This document shows, piece after piece, positions 7,981-18,017 of a stretch of DNA of 64,000 nucleotides. Each line of letters opens with the position of its first letter. Positions within the stretch are counted from its first letter, which is position 1. A model generated the notes under the pieces. It was not told where the DNA came from and did not search any database. It saw only the letters and a program-made list of their open reading frames with translations. Location of the stretch: the NCBI GenBank assembly GCA_963843755.1, contig CAWJLS010000005.1:248001-312000 (forward strand). The letters run 5' to 3'. Both the position numbers and the translations under genes were made by a program. The DNA is from CAWJLS01 sp963843755 (GTDB taxonomy: Bacteria > Acidobacteriota > Thermoanaerobaculia > Multivoradales > DATKCC01).

Positions 7981-9354
7981 TCAGGCGGCCGATTCGTCGT
8001 CCTCTTCCTTGTATGCGTTGAGCCGGTTGTACAGCGTTTTGAGGCTGATCCCGAGCACTTCCGCGCTCTCTTTCTTGTCGCCGTCGTGCTCCGCGAGCGT
8101 CGCCATGATCAGCTTGCGCTCGGCCTCGGCGATGGTCGATCCGATCGGCACGCGGATGCTCGGCCCGTCGGTCACCCCATCGCCCTGGGGGTCGAGGGGG
8201 ATCTCGTCCGGCCCGATGGTCTCGTCCGCCATGATGAAGGCGCGGTGGACGACGTTCTTGAGCTCTCGCACGTTCCCCGGCCAGTCGTGCTCGCGCAGCT
8301 TGTCGAACGCCTCGGCGGTGAGCTCCTTGTCGGTGCCGTCGCCCTTGTTGAGCACCTGGAGGAAGTGCTCGGCCAGGTGCTCCAGGTCCCGGCCGCGATG
8401 GCGCAGGGGCGGCAACTGGATGGGGAAGACCTGCAAGCGGTAGAGCAGGTCCTCCCGCAGCTTGCCCTCCTTGACCGCGTCCTCGGGGCGCCGGTTGGTG
8501 GCGGTGATCACCCGGACGTCGGTGTCGAGCGCGCTGTCGCCGCCGATGCGCATGATCTGGCCGGTCTCGAGCACCCGCAGCAGCTTGACCTGGAGCTCGA
8601 GCGGCATCTCGGTGATCTCGTCCAGGAACAGGGTGCCGCCGTTGGCGCGCTCGAAATAGCCCTGGTGACGCTTCTGGGCGCCGGTGAACGAGCCCTTCTC
8701 GTGGCCGAACAGCTCGCTCTCGATCAGAGTCGGCGAGATGGCGCCGCAGTTGAGCGGCAGGAAGTCGCCCTTGTGACGCCGGCTCAGGCGGTGGACGGTC
8801 TGGGCGACCAGGTCCTTGCCCGTGCCGCTCTCGCCGGTCACCAGGACGGTGGCGTCGGTGGGCGCGACCCGCGAGACCAGCCGGTAGACCCGCTGCATGG
8901 CGGGGGAGGAGCCGAGCAGCGGGCCGAAGCGGCCGAACCGCCGCACCTCGTCTTCGATCGCCTGGATCTGGGCACGGCTCTCCCGGGAACGGGCGATCTG
9001 AATCAGGATGTGGCGCAGCCGCTCGACGTCGATCGGTTTGAGCAGGAAGTCGGTGACGCCGAAGCGGAGCGCCTCGACGGCGTTGTCGACGCTCGCGTGG
9101 CCGGTGATCAGGATGACCTCGGTCGAGGCCGCGGCGCTGTCCAGGTCGTTGAGCAGCTCGAAGCCGCTGCCGTCGGGCAGCACCAGGTCCATCAGGATCA
9201 CGTCGGGAATGGCTTTCGAGAACTCCTCCTTGGCCGCTTCCAGGGTCGTGACCGTGGTGGTCTCGAAGCCGGCGGCTTCGGCAAGCTCCTCCAGAGCCGA
9301 CAGGAAGTTCTTGTCGTCGTCGACCGCGAGGGCGTGGGGTGTGGCATGGGGCAT
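7981..9354 (-). CDS. Sigma-54-dependent response regulator (NtrC family)
   Basis: 457 residues in the classic three-part order. The receiver domain has the acidic pocket DDD at 12-14 and phospho-acceptor Asp56 in LMDLVLPDG. The AAA+ domain has Walker A GESGTGKD, the sigma-54 loop written GSFTGA (usual form GAFTGA) and Walker B GGTLFLDE. A C-terminal Fis-type helix-turn-helix (SAEVLGISLKTLYNRL) follows. It activates RpoN-dependent promoters when phosphorylated. It begins 26 bases after the histidine kinase, so the two form an operon and presumably a cognate pair. The G-S-F-T-G-A loop occurs naturally in some family members and need not abolish activity. The target genes are unknown. Confidence 0.93.
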   Translation of the reverse strand: MPHATPHALAVDDDKNFLSALEELAEAAGFETTTVTTLEAAKEEFSKAIPDVILMDLVLPDGSGFELLNDLDSAAASTEVILITGHASVDNAVEALRFGVTDFLLKPIDVERLRHILIQIARSRESRAQIQAIEDEVRRFGRFGPLLGSSPAMQRVYRLVSRVAPTDATVLVTGESGTGKDLVAQTVHRLSRRHKGDFLPLNCGAISPTLIESELFGHEKGSFTGAQKRHQGYFERANGGTLFLDEITEMPLELQVKLLRVLETGQIMRIGGDSALDTDVRVITATNRRPEDAVKEGKLREDLLYRLQVFPIQLPPLRHRGRDLEHLAEHFLQVLNKGDGTDKELTAEAFDKLREHDWPGNVRELKNVVHRAFIMADETIGPDEIPLDPQGDGVTDGPSIRVPIGSTIAEAERKLIMATLAEHDGDKKESAEVLGISLKTLYNRLNAYKEEDDESAA

Positions 9355-9380
9355 CGAGTCGAGGTTCCTCCAGAGACAGC

Positions 9381-10151
9381 TCAACAGATAGGGATCAACA
9401 GGTCGACGCGGACACCGCCGCCCGCAGACGAATTGATTTCGATGGAACCCGCGGCGGATTTTATCACTTGGTGTGCCACGTAGAGGCCGAGACCCAAATG
9501 GCCTTCCTTGGTGGAGAAATAAAGCTCGCCCTGACGCTCCCTCGATTCGTCCGGGAACCCCGGGCCGGTATCGCGCACCCGCACTCGGACCCGGCCGTCC
9601 TCCCGGGTGGCGGTGACCTCGAGCTCGCCGCCGTCGGGCATCGCTTCGAGGGCGTTGACGGCCACCGCCACCAGCGCCTGCTTGAACCGGTCCCGGTAGC
9701 CACGCACCGGCAGCAGCTCCCGTTCCGAGCGTCCGCCGGCCGTCCTGTCGGCGTCCGCCGCCGTTGCGGGGAGGAGGACCCTGACCCGTTGCTGACGCGC
9801 CTGCGGTGCGACGAACGCAAGCACCTCGTCGACCAGCTCGCCCAGATCGAACCGTCCGGGCTCGGAGGTGGGCGGCTCGGTCGCCGGCAGCAGATGCTCG
9901 ATCGACCGGTTCAGCCGCAGCAGCTCCTCCTGAAGGACGCGCAGGTAGCGCTCCTGCTTGTCCGCCTTCGGATCGGCCGGGTCGAGGCTCGCGCGCAGCA
10001 GCTCCAGGTTGACCACCAGGGCGTTGAGCGGTGATTTGAGGTCGTGGACGACCGCCCGGTAGAGCCTGGAGGCGGCGTGCATCTGGACGGCCAGGCGCAA
10101 GCCGGCTTCGTGTGGGTCGTCGGCGCTCGATCGGACGGTCTCTTCGGTCAT
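9381..10151 (-). CDS. Soluble sensor histidine kinase
   Basis: 256 residues, with no membrane segment and no recognisable sensor domain: the dimerisation helix starts almost at once with the H-box VVHDLKSPLNAL (His36). The HATPase domain has an N-box (AVNALEAMPDGG), G1 box DTGPGFPD and G2 box HLGLGLYVAH. It is presumably a cytosolic kinase that reads an internal signal or a partner protein and phosphorylates Asp56 of the regulator encoded immediately downstream. The ATG at 10151 gives the shortest N-terminus consistent with the fold. The upstream 277 bases are shared with the divergent acyl-ligase gene. Confidence 0.9.
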   Translation of the reverse strand: MTEETVRSSADDPHEAGLRLAVQMHAASRLYRAVVHDLKSPLNALVVNLELLRASLDPADPKADKQERYLRVLQEELLRLNRSIEHLLPATEPPTSEPGRFDLGELVDEVLAFVAPQARQQRVRVLLPATAADADRTAGGRSERELLPVRGYRDRFKQALVAVAVNALEAMPDGGELEVTATREDGRVRVRVRDTGPGFPDESRERQGELYFSTKEGHLGLGLYVAHQVIKSAAGSIEINSSAGGGVRVDLLIPIC

Positions 10152-10428
10152 GGTGTTCCCCTGTCCCCCGGTGTCGAACCGGCCTCCCGCCCCGCGTACC
10201 GGGCGGGTCCCTCCGGGAGCCGTCGAAAGTAAATCTTACAGAGCTGCCGCGGGATCTCCACCTCCGGGTCCTTCGACCTCCTGGAGAGCCAGTGGGCGTG
10301 GCGTAGAGGAGTGCAAGATCGGTTCCTCGGGCCGCTCGCACGGCGAGCGCCCAAGCGCCGGGAAGGCTGCTAGATTCGGGCGGTCGACGAGCCGGGGCGG
10401 GTCGAGAGGATCGAGAGGAGGACCACGG

Positions 10429-13400
10429 ATGGCAGCACGAGACGAGCGACCACAAGGTGCCGAGAGCGCCGGGCGCCGGGTCTCGGAAGAGGCCCTCCTG
10501 GAGACGATCCGCGAGCTGGTCGACGAGCTCGACGGGCCCCTGCCGTCCGCGGAGAGCCGCCGCCGGCTCGGGATGGACAGCTCCCTCGGCGGCGAGCTCG
10601 GCCTCGACTCCCTGGCGCGGGCCGAGCTGGTCGGGCGGCTCGAGGCGCGATTCGCCGTCACCCTGCCGGACGAGGTTCTGGCCGAGGCCGAGCGCCCGCG
10701 GGATCTGCTTCGCGCGCTCGAAGCCGCGCCGAGCAGCGCGTCGGGCGCGACGTCGTCGACGGCAACCCCCTCGACAGCCACGGGGGCGCACGGAGCGGCA
10801 CCAGCCACGGAGCCGACGCCGGATCCCGCCCCGGATCCGGGGGCGAACCCACGCGCGCCCGGAGCCCCCCGGGCGATCGATCCCCGGTCGGCCGCCACCC
10901 TGATCGAAGCCGCCGACCTCTACGCCGCGGCGGCCCCCGAACGGCGCCACGTGCTCCTCCTCGACAGCGGCCCCGGGGAGGGCGCGGAGCACGAGCTCAC
11001 CTACGGCGCGCTCCAGAGGCGGAGCCGGCGGGTGGCGGCGGCGCTCCAGGGCATGGGGCTCGAGCCGGGGCAGCGGGTCGGGGTGATGCTGCCCACCTGC
11101 CTCGAGTACTTTTCCACCTTCCTCGGCATCCAGCGGGCCGGCGGCGTCCCGGTCCCCATGTACCCGCCGGTGCGTGCCAGCCAGGTGGAGGACCATCTGC
11201 GTCGCCAGGCGGCGATCATGACCAGCGCCGGCGTGCGCATCCTGGTCACCTTCGACCAGGTGCGCCGCCTGGCCGCCCTGGCGGCAGCCACCGTGGCGTC
11301 GCTCGACCGGGTCGTCACCGCCGAAGCCCTCGATGGCGAGGCCGCGAGGTCTGCCGGCCTGACCGGCTGGACCGATTGGACCGGCTGGACCGGCTGGACC
11401 GGGCCCCCGGTCACCGCCGGGTCGACCGCGTTCCTCCAGTACACCTCGGGCAGCACCGGGAACCCCAAGGGCGTCGTCCTCTCCCACGCCAACCTGCTGG
11501 CCAACTTGCGGTCGATGACCGAGGTGCTCGCGGTCGGCGGCGACGACGTGATCGTCTCCTGGCTGCCGCTCTACCACGACATGGGGCTGATCGGCGCCTG
11601 GATGGGGAGCCTCTACTACGGCGTGCCGCTGGTCCTGATGTCGCCGCTCTCCTTCCTCAGCCGGCCGGGCCGGTGGCTGCGGGCGATCGACCGCTACCGG
11701 GGCACCCTCTCCGCCGCGCCGAACTTCGCCTACGAGCTCTGCCTGGAGAAGCTCTCCGACGACGAGTTGGCCGGCCTCGACCTCTCCTCCTGGCGCCTCG
11801 CCCTCAACGGGGCGGAGCCGGTGTCGCCGCGGGCGGTGGAGCGCTTTCCCGAGCGCTTCGCACGCTACGGCTTCTCGCCGGGCGCCATGATGCCGGTCTA
11901 CGGTCTGGCCGAGAGCTCGCTGGCGGTCAGCTTCACGCCGCCGGGGCGCGGGGCGGCGATCGACGCCGTCGACCGCCGGAGCTTCCAGCGACCACGGCCT
12001 GGCCGCGCCCGCCGACGAGGGCGACCGCCAGCCCGCTCCGGTTCGTCTCTTGCGGGCGTCCGATCCCTCACCACGAGGTGCGCTTCGTCGACGACGCCGG
12101 CCGGCCGGTGCCGGAGCGCCGCCAGGGCCGCCTCCAGTTCCGAGGACCGTCGGCGACCGTCGGCTACTTCGAGGCGCCGGAGGCGACCGGCGGGCTGGTG
12201 CGTCCGGACGGCTGGCGCGACTCCGGCGACCTGGGCTACCTGGCCGACGGCGAGGTCTTCCTCACCGGCCGGGCCAAGGACCTGATCATCCGCGCCGGGC
12301 GCAACATCCACCCCCAGGAGGTCGAGGACGTGGTGGGCGACGTCGAGGGCGTGCGCCGCGGCTGTGTCGCCGCCTTCCCGGTCCGCGCCATGCCGCGCGA
12401 GCTGACCGAAGGGAGCCCGGCCGAGGGCGCCGGGAGGGAGGGCTCGGAAGGCGACGACGACGCGGCCGGCGCCGACCTGATGGTGGTGATGGCCGAGACC
12501 CGGCTGCCGGCCGGCGACGAGGCGGGGCGCGACGCCCTCCGTCACCAGGTGCGGACCGCCGTGGCCGACCGCATCGGGGTGGCGCCGGACCGGGTGGTGC
12601 TGGTGGCGCCGCGGACGGTGCCGAAGACGTCGAGTGGCAAGATCCGGCGGGCGGAGGCGCGCCGCATGGTGGAGTCGGGAGCGATCGCGGCACCGCACCG
12701 GGCGCTCTGGTGGCAGGTGGTCCGGCTGGCCGTCGCCGGGGCGCCGGCGCGTCTTCGCTCCCGCCTGGCGGGGACAGCCTCGGTCGCCTACGGTGCCTGG
12801 TTCTGGACCGTGTTCGCGCTGGCCGCGGCGCCGGTCTGGCTGCTCGTCTGGGGGCTGCCGGTGCTGGCGCTGCGCCGGCGGGTGGTGCGCGCTGTCGTCC
12901 GCTGGCTGGCCCGGGCGACCGGCACCGGAGTCCGCGTGACCGGCCTGGAGCACCTGGCGGGCGGTCCGGAAGGCCCGGCCGGTGCAGGCGGCTCCATCGG
13001 TTCAAGCGGCCCGTGGGTGTTCGTCGCCAACCACGCGAGCTACCTGGACGGGCTGATCCTGGCCGCCGCCCTGCCGCCCGACGCGGGCTACGTGGTCAAG
13101 AGCGAGCTCCGGCGCCAGGCGGTGATCCACCTGTTCCTGCGACGGCTCGGCTGCGTCTTCGTCGAGCGCTTCGACCCGTCGAGAGGGGAGCAAGAGTCGG
13201 GCAAGGCTGCCCGGGCGCTGGCCCGGGGCGACCACCTGGTGATCTTCCCCGAGGGCACGCTGCGCCCGGCCGCCGGGCTCCAACCGTTCCGCATGGGGGC
13301 GTTCGTCGTCGCCGCCCGTACGGGCACGCCGGTGGTGCCGGTGGTGATCGAAGGGTCCCGGGCAAAGCTCCGGGGCGGCACCTGGCTGCCCCGCCCCGGG

Positions 13401-13538
13401 GGTGTGGCGGTGACGGTCTGTCCGCCGCTGTCTGTGGCAGGCTCTGAGGGTGGTTCCGACTGGTCGGCGGCGGTGAGCCTGCGCGACCGGGCCCGGCGGG
13501 CGATCCTCGAACGCCTCGCCGAGCCCGATCTGAGCTAG
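10429..13538 (+). pseudogene. ACP - fatty acyl-AMP ligase - PlsC acyltransferase fusion, frameshifted as sequenced
   Basis: One gene, with three reading frames needed to read it. Frame one from the ATG (SD GAGAGGAGGA) gives an acyl carrier domain with GLDSLAR (phosphopantetheine Ser), a Pro/Ala linker, and a ligase with MYPP, YTSGSTGNPKGV, LPLYHDMGLIG and GLAESSLA, as in fatty acyl-AMP ligases. Near 11990 it slips to a frame encoding DHGLAAPADEGDRQ, and near 12045 to a third with DSGDLGYL, AGRNIHP and the catalytic SSGKIRR. A membrane segment and an acyltransferase with NHASYLDG (H-x4-D) and FPEGT finish the protein. All motifs are intact, so sequencing indels are likelier than decay. It probably activates a fatty acid and passes it to a lysolipid, like Aas but with a reversed domain order and a built-in ACP. 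Confidence 0.8.
11362..11400 (+). repeat. 9-base in-frame tandem repeat inside the AMP-ligase domain
   Basis: Four copies of ACCGGCTGG (one with AT for GC) encode T-G-W-T-D-W-T-G-W-T-G-W just before the YTSGSTG core. Residues of this kind are not part of the ligase fold, so this is a linker expansion. Confidence 0.8.
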
Positions 13539-13570
13539 CCGCTGGCCCTAGCCGTTGTCAGTAGCCGCCG

Positions 13571-15700
13571 TCACTGCGCGTCGGCCGGCGCCGCGAAGGC
13601 GTCCGCCGGGATCTCCGGATTGACCTGGAGCGTCTCGACGGTGACCGACGACTCGTCCTCGCCCGCGAACGAGCTCACGGTCGAGAACGGATAGAACAGC
13701 CCGTCGACCTCGCGGAAGTCGGAGAAGGTGTCGTGGACCTCCCCGGGCGCGCCCTGGGGACCGTTGCCCTGGTAGCGGAGCTGCAGCAGCCGACCGGTCG
13801 CCGGGTCGATCGCCAGCGTCGTGACCACGTCGTCGACCTCGGTCTCGACCAGCTCGACCGGCGTGTCGCCCACCGTGTCGCTGCCGGAGGCGGTCGCGGA
13901 GAAGCCCTCACCGCCGCCACCCGCGCGCTCGGCGTACGCCCTGAGCAGGCTGATCGGGTTGCGCCACAGCCCCTTGCGCAGCCCGTCGACCCGCGACGCG
14001 GGCATCGGCTGGGTGCCCTGGGGGCTGGTGACGAACGCCCCGTCCGGCGACAGCACCATCACCATCTGCCCCATGGGGGTCTCGATCTCCTGCCGGACCG
14101 AGCCCGAGAGCGCGAGCAGGCCGTGGGTCTTCAGGGTCATCTGGCCCATGGGCCCCTTGAGGCTCGCCGAGGCGTCGATGCCGAGCGCCTCGACGCTGGT
14201 CAGGCGTTCGGCGCCGCCGGCCGCGTCGACCGCCTTGGAGAGCAGCGCGGCCGCCTTGCCCGTCGACTCCTCGGTCTGCGCGGCCCGCTCCTGGGACGGC
14301 GGGGGGATCGAGACGTCGAGGGCGTGGACCGGGCCGAACTGGGAAAGGTCGGTGTGGAACTTCTCGACCGGGCCGACCACGACGATCGAGAACTGATCCG
14401 GGTGGAGATCCTCCTTGGCGACACGGCGCACGTCGTCGACGGTCACCGCGTCGATCCGGTCACGGAAGACGGCCACCCGGTCGAGCGGATAGCCGAAGTA
14501 CTCCAGGGCAAGCTGCTGGTCGAGCACCTCGGACCGGGAGTCGACCCCGAAGACGAACGACGACAGCAGTGCGTTCTTCGCCTCGGCCACCTCTTCGGCG
14601 GTCGGCGGCCGGTCGCCGCGGACGGCCTTGATTTCGTCGAGCAATACCTTGAGCGTTTCGCCGGTGCTCTCCGCCTTGGTCGAGGTCCAGACGATGGTGG
14701 TGCCGGGGTGGTCCCAGTCGGTGCCGATGCGGCCGAGGACGCCGTAGGCCAGGCCGCGCTTGGTGCGCACCTCGGAGCTCAGGCGCGAGACCCCGGAGCC
14801 GGAGAGCAGCTCGTTGAGCACCCGGGCCGCGTAGTAGTCCGGGTCGTCGCGGCGAATGCCCAGGTGCCCCATGGCGATGTTGGTCTGGGTGACGTCGGTC
14901 TTGTCGGCGACGAAGACGCCCGTCTTGGCCTGGGTGTTGTAGGCGGCCTCGGGCAGGTCGAGCTCGTCGCCCCGCTGCCAGTCGCCGAACACCTTCCGCA
15001 CCTGGGCGAGCACGGCGTCGGAGTCGAAGTCGCCGACCAGGCCGAGGATCACCCGGTCCGGGTGGAAATAGCGGTCGTGCCAGGCCACCAGGTCGTCCCG
15101 GGTGATGGCGGCCAGGGTGTCGTAAGTCGGCACCCGGGCGTACGGGGAGTCCTGGCCGAGGACGAGCTTTTCGAGCTCGCGGAACACGATCCCCTGGGGG
15201 TCGTCGTTCTGCCGCGAAACCTGGGACCTGGCGGCGGTCAGCGCCACGTCGATGCGGTCGGGGGCGTAGGCCGGGTGGCGGATCACGTCGGCGTAGACCT
15301 TCAGCACGTCGGGCAGGTCGGCCTTGAGGCAGCTCATGGTGACCTGTCCGGAGTCTTCCTGGGTGTCGCTCTCGATGGTCGCGGCCCGGCTCTCGAGGAA
15401 ATCGTCCAGGGCCGCCGCGTCGAGCGCCTCGGTGCCGCCGGTGCGCAGCACCTCGCCGGCGACGCCGGCCAGGCCGACCTTGTCCGCCGGGTCGTAGCGC
15501 TCGCCGGTCCTGATCAGCGCCGTCGCCCGGACCAGCGGCAGCTCGTGGTCCTCGAGCAGCATGACGACCATGCCGTTGTCGAGCACCACGCGCCGGGGCG
15601 TCGGGATCTCGATCTTGGGCAGCGGCGGGTAGGTGATCTGGTCGGGCCGCTCGACCTGGGCCCGCAGGGGAGCGGCGGCCGGTGCGAGCACCGCCAGCAC
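13571..15700 (-). CDS. M16-family peptidase homologue without zinc motif, with C-terminal LolA-like domain
   Basis: About 709 residues. The N-terminal 460 residues form an M16 alpha/beta pair (VLDNGMVVMLLEDHELP; later RTKRGLAYGV), but the HxxEH site is replaced by GLAGVAGEVLRTGG, so it is the non-catalytic partner. Residues about 480-709 resemble outer-membrane lipoprotein sorting/LolA-like folds (GPMGQMTLKT, DGLFYPFSTV). It lies 62 bases after the catalytic M16 gene and probably forms a heterodimer with it in the periplasm. The GTG at 15700 leaves a clipped signal peptide. A well-placed ATG at 15750 (after GAGG) starts MRTAQ in the neighbouring frame, so a one-base indel near 15720 probably hides the true start. 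Confidence 0.85.
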   Translation of the reverse strand: MLAVLAPAAAPLRAQVERPDQITYPPLPKIEIPTPRRVVLDNGMVVMLLEDHELPLVRATALIRTGERYDPADKVGLAGVAGEVLRTGGTEALDAAALDDFLESRAATIESDTQEDSGQVTMSCLKADLPDVLKVYADVIRHPAYAPDRIDVALTAARSQVSRQNDDPQGIVFRELEKLVLGQDSPYARVPTYDTLAAITRDDLVAWHDRYFHPDRVILGLVGDFDSDAVLAQVRKVFGDWQRGDELDLPEAAYNTQAKTGVFVADKTDVTQTNIAMGHLGIRRDDPDYYAARVLNELLSGSGVSRLSSEVRTKRGLAYGVLGRIGTDWDHPGTTIVWTSTKAESTGETLKVLLDEIKAVRGDRPPTAEEVAEAKNALLSSFVFGVDSRSEVLDQQLALEYFGYPLDRVAVFRDRIDAVTVDDVRRVAKEDLHPDQFSIVVVGPVEKFHTDLSQFGPVHALDVSIPPPSQERAAQTEESTGKAAALLSKAVDAAGGAERLTSVEALGIDASASLKGPMGQMTLKTHGLLALSGSVRQEIETPMGQMVMVLSPDGAFVTSPQGTQPMPASRVDGLRKGLWRNPISLLRAYAERAGGGGEGFSATASGSDTVGDTPVELVETEVDDVVTTLAIDPATGRLLQLRYQGNGPQGAPGEVHDTFSDFREVDGLFYPFSTVSSFAGEDESSVTVETLQVNPEIPADAFAAPADAQ

Positions 15701-15762
15701 CAGGAGAGCGGCGAGGGCTTGGGCAGATGGAGAGTTTGCGCTGTCCTCATGGTGGTCATCCT

Positions 15763-17296
15763 CTACTGGCGGTGGTCTGCGGCAGGGGTGTTGACGATCT
15801 GGATCACGGTGCGGTTGGTGTCGATCAGCGCCTTGGAGGCGACCCGGCGGATGTCGGCCTTGGTCACCAGGTCGAGGCGGTCGAGCGAACGGAACAGCTC
15901 ACGCCAGTCGCCGAACAGGCGCTGGTAGTCGGCGAGCTGGAGCGCCAGGCCCTGGTTGGAGTCGAGCTGGCGGATGAGGTCGGCGCGGGCGCGGGTCTTG
16001 AACTTCTCCAGCTCGGCGTCGCTGACGTCCTCGGTCTGGAGCCGGGTGAGCTCCTCGTGGATCACGTCCGCCACCTGGTCGTTGGTCACCCCGGGTGCGG
16101 GGACGGCGAGCACCGCCCAGAGGTTGGGGTACTTGTCGCCCGGGAAGCCGGAGAACGACTGCGACCTGGACGGCGAGCTTGTCGTCGCGCACCAGGCGGC
16201 GGTAGAGGCGCGAGGTCCGGCCGTTGGTCATGATGTCGTCGATGGCGTCGTAGACCGCCTGGTCCGGGTCGGTGATCGCCGGCTTGTGGTAGCCCTCGAT
16301 GTAGAACGGCTGGGTCGGATCGGGGATCACCACGTTCTTCTCGGCGGTCTGGGTCGGCTCGACGGTGCGCAGCCGCGGCGGGTCGGGGCGCTTCTGGATG
16401 CGGCCGAAGTACTTCTCGAGGAGCGGGATGAGCGTCTCGGCGTGGACGTCGCCGACGATCGCCGTGACCATGTTCGACGGCGTGTAGTAGGTGTTGAAGA
16501 ACTTCTTGGCGTCGGTGATCGTGATCGACTGCGAGATCGCTCATGTAGCCGACGGTGGGGTAGCGGTACGGGTGGGCCATGAACGCCGTGGTGGTGAACT
16601 GCTCGACGAGCTTGCCGATCGGGTTGGACTCGATGCGCAGCCGGCGCTCCTCCTGGACGACGCTCCGCTCCTTGTAGAACTCCCGGAAGACCGGGTGGAG
16701 GAAGCGCCCGGACTCGAGATAGGCGAACAGCTCGGTCTTGTTGGCCGGCAGGGAGTAGAAGTAGCCGGTCTCGTCGGCGGTGGTGAACGCGTTGATGCCG
16801 ATGGCGCCGTCCTGTTCGAGGATGTGGTCGAACTCGTTCGGCTTGACGTACTGCTGGCCTCCTTCTGCCGCTCCTCGAACGCCTTGTTGAGCGTGTCGAG
16901 CTTGTCCGGGTCGGGGTGCGCGGCGAGGCGCTCGTGCTGGTAGGCCTGGTAGGCCTCCTCCAGCTTGCGCGAGCGCCTCCTTCTCGGCCGGCCAGTCGGT
17001 GGTGCCGATCTCTGGCGTGCCCTTGAACGCCATGTGCTCGAACATGTGGGCCAGACCGGTGATGCCCGGGACCTCCTGGGCGGAGCCGACGTTGACGACC
17101 GTGGCGAAGGAGAACACCGGCGCCTCGGGCGCTCGACGATGATGAACGTCCAGCCGTTGTCGAGGGTGTGGACGGTGGTCTTGGCCTCGAACGACGCCAG
17201 GTCCTGGGCCCGGGCGGGGGGCGACGCGGCGAGGGCGCCGAGCAGGCAGAGGGCGAGGAGGCACAGGGGCGCGAAGGTGCTGAGCGATCTCTTCAT
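15763..17296 (-). pseudogene. Catalytic M16 zinc peptidase, broken by at least five frameshifts as sequenced
   Basis: Starts MKRSLSTFAP with a signal peptide ending PPARAQ. Read across frames it is a normal insulinase-type protease: the zinc motif HMFEH with AFKGTPEIG, then EERRLRIESNP, YPTVGYMSDL, VGDVHAE, FYIEGYHKP and the SGFPGDKYPNLW block. Changes of frame fall near 17133, 16970, 16860, 16537 and 16165. Two fit loss of one C from a short C run, and two fall in identical GCAGTCG contexts. Family members are about 440-510 residues; joined, this would be about 510. Conservation across every break argues for sequence error. Together with the downstream homologue it forms the usual active/inactive M16 pair. 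Confidence 0.8.
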
Positions 17297-18017
17297 GGGC
17301 GGGTTCCCGGGGGTCGTTGTGCTGTGCGGCAGGTATGGGTGAACGCGCAAGGGGGCTATCTTAACTTGCGGGGGTGATGTGACGCTGGTTGCGCGGTGGG
17401 AGGCAGCGGTCGGGCGGCGAGGAGGGGCCCGGTTGGGGACGGCGCGAGACGTTGACGGCTGGGGGATGAGCTCGCGCCTCGTTGGCGTCCGCGTCGGGCT
17501 GTCCCGGATGCTCCAAGGTTTTCGCGGACGCGGCCGCCAGCGCCCCAGTCGGGTCCCTCCTCGCCGCCCGACCTCGTCGAGCTGCGCGGCGTCCCCGCCC
17601 GCCCGGTCGGCGGCGGCGAGCCGGTCGATGCGCTCTTTCGGCTCGCGCTCTGGGAGCGTTGCTCCCCGGCGGATTTGTCCACGAGGACGAGGCCGTTCTC
17701 GATCTCCTCGTCTGTCGTGTGGACACCCTGCCGGGAAAGAGAGGACAAGCCGAAGCTCGGTCGCCTTCGGGGCGCGGAACGATTGCCCGCAGGGAACCCC
17801 GATCTCCTGCCCCCGCGGGCGGTCGCTCCGCCCACCCTTTCGCGTATTCCTCGAAACGTACTTTCTTGCTATCAAGAAAGTAGCCTCGAAAGGGCAACCC
17901 CGAATCGATCCGGGGGCGCAAAGCCACGGGTCCTCGTTCTCCGCGGGTCCGATCCGCCGCGGGGTCCTGCGATCGCCGAGCTGCCGAAGGGCGGACTCTA
18001 CGATAAGGAGGGGAACG
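17297..18017. other. Gene-poor 720-base stretch
   Basis: No frame here looks like a gene with a believable start and coding bias. Composition is less regular than in the neighbours. On the minus strand a segment around 17640-17560 reads ERIDRLAAADRAGGDAAQLDEV, vaguely coding-like, but without continuation. The notable element is a compound palindrome at its right end. Promoters for the M16 pair (leftward) and for the 18018 gene (rightward) must lie here. Confidence 0.4.
17835..17894. repeat. Compound inverted repeat
   Basis: The core TACTTTCTTG (17859-17868) is mirrored perfectly after a 4-base loop (17873-17882). It is flanked by CCCTTTCG (17835-17842) and its complement CGAAAGGG (17887-17894). 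This AT-rich core stands out in the GC-rich DNA. It could be an operator for a dimeric regulator or a nested RNA hairpin. It lies 124 bases before the next start codon. Confidence 0.7.

Noticed and set aside
9355..11577. A long leftward frame extending the response regulator by 740 residues upstream
   Set aside because: The upstream part overlaps the histidine kinase and ligase genes in other frames and has no domain pattern; the regulator starts at 9354.
17540..17660. Remnant of a sigma factor or helical regulator on the minus strand
   Set aside because: Only about 25 residues look protein-like, with no start, no continuation and no diagnostic motif.
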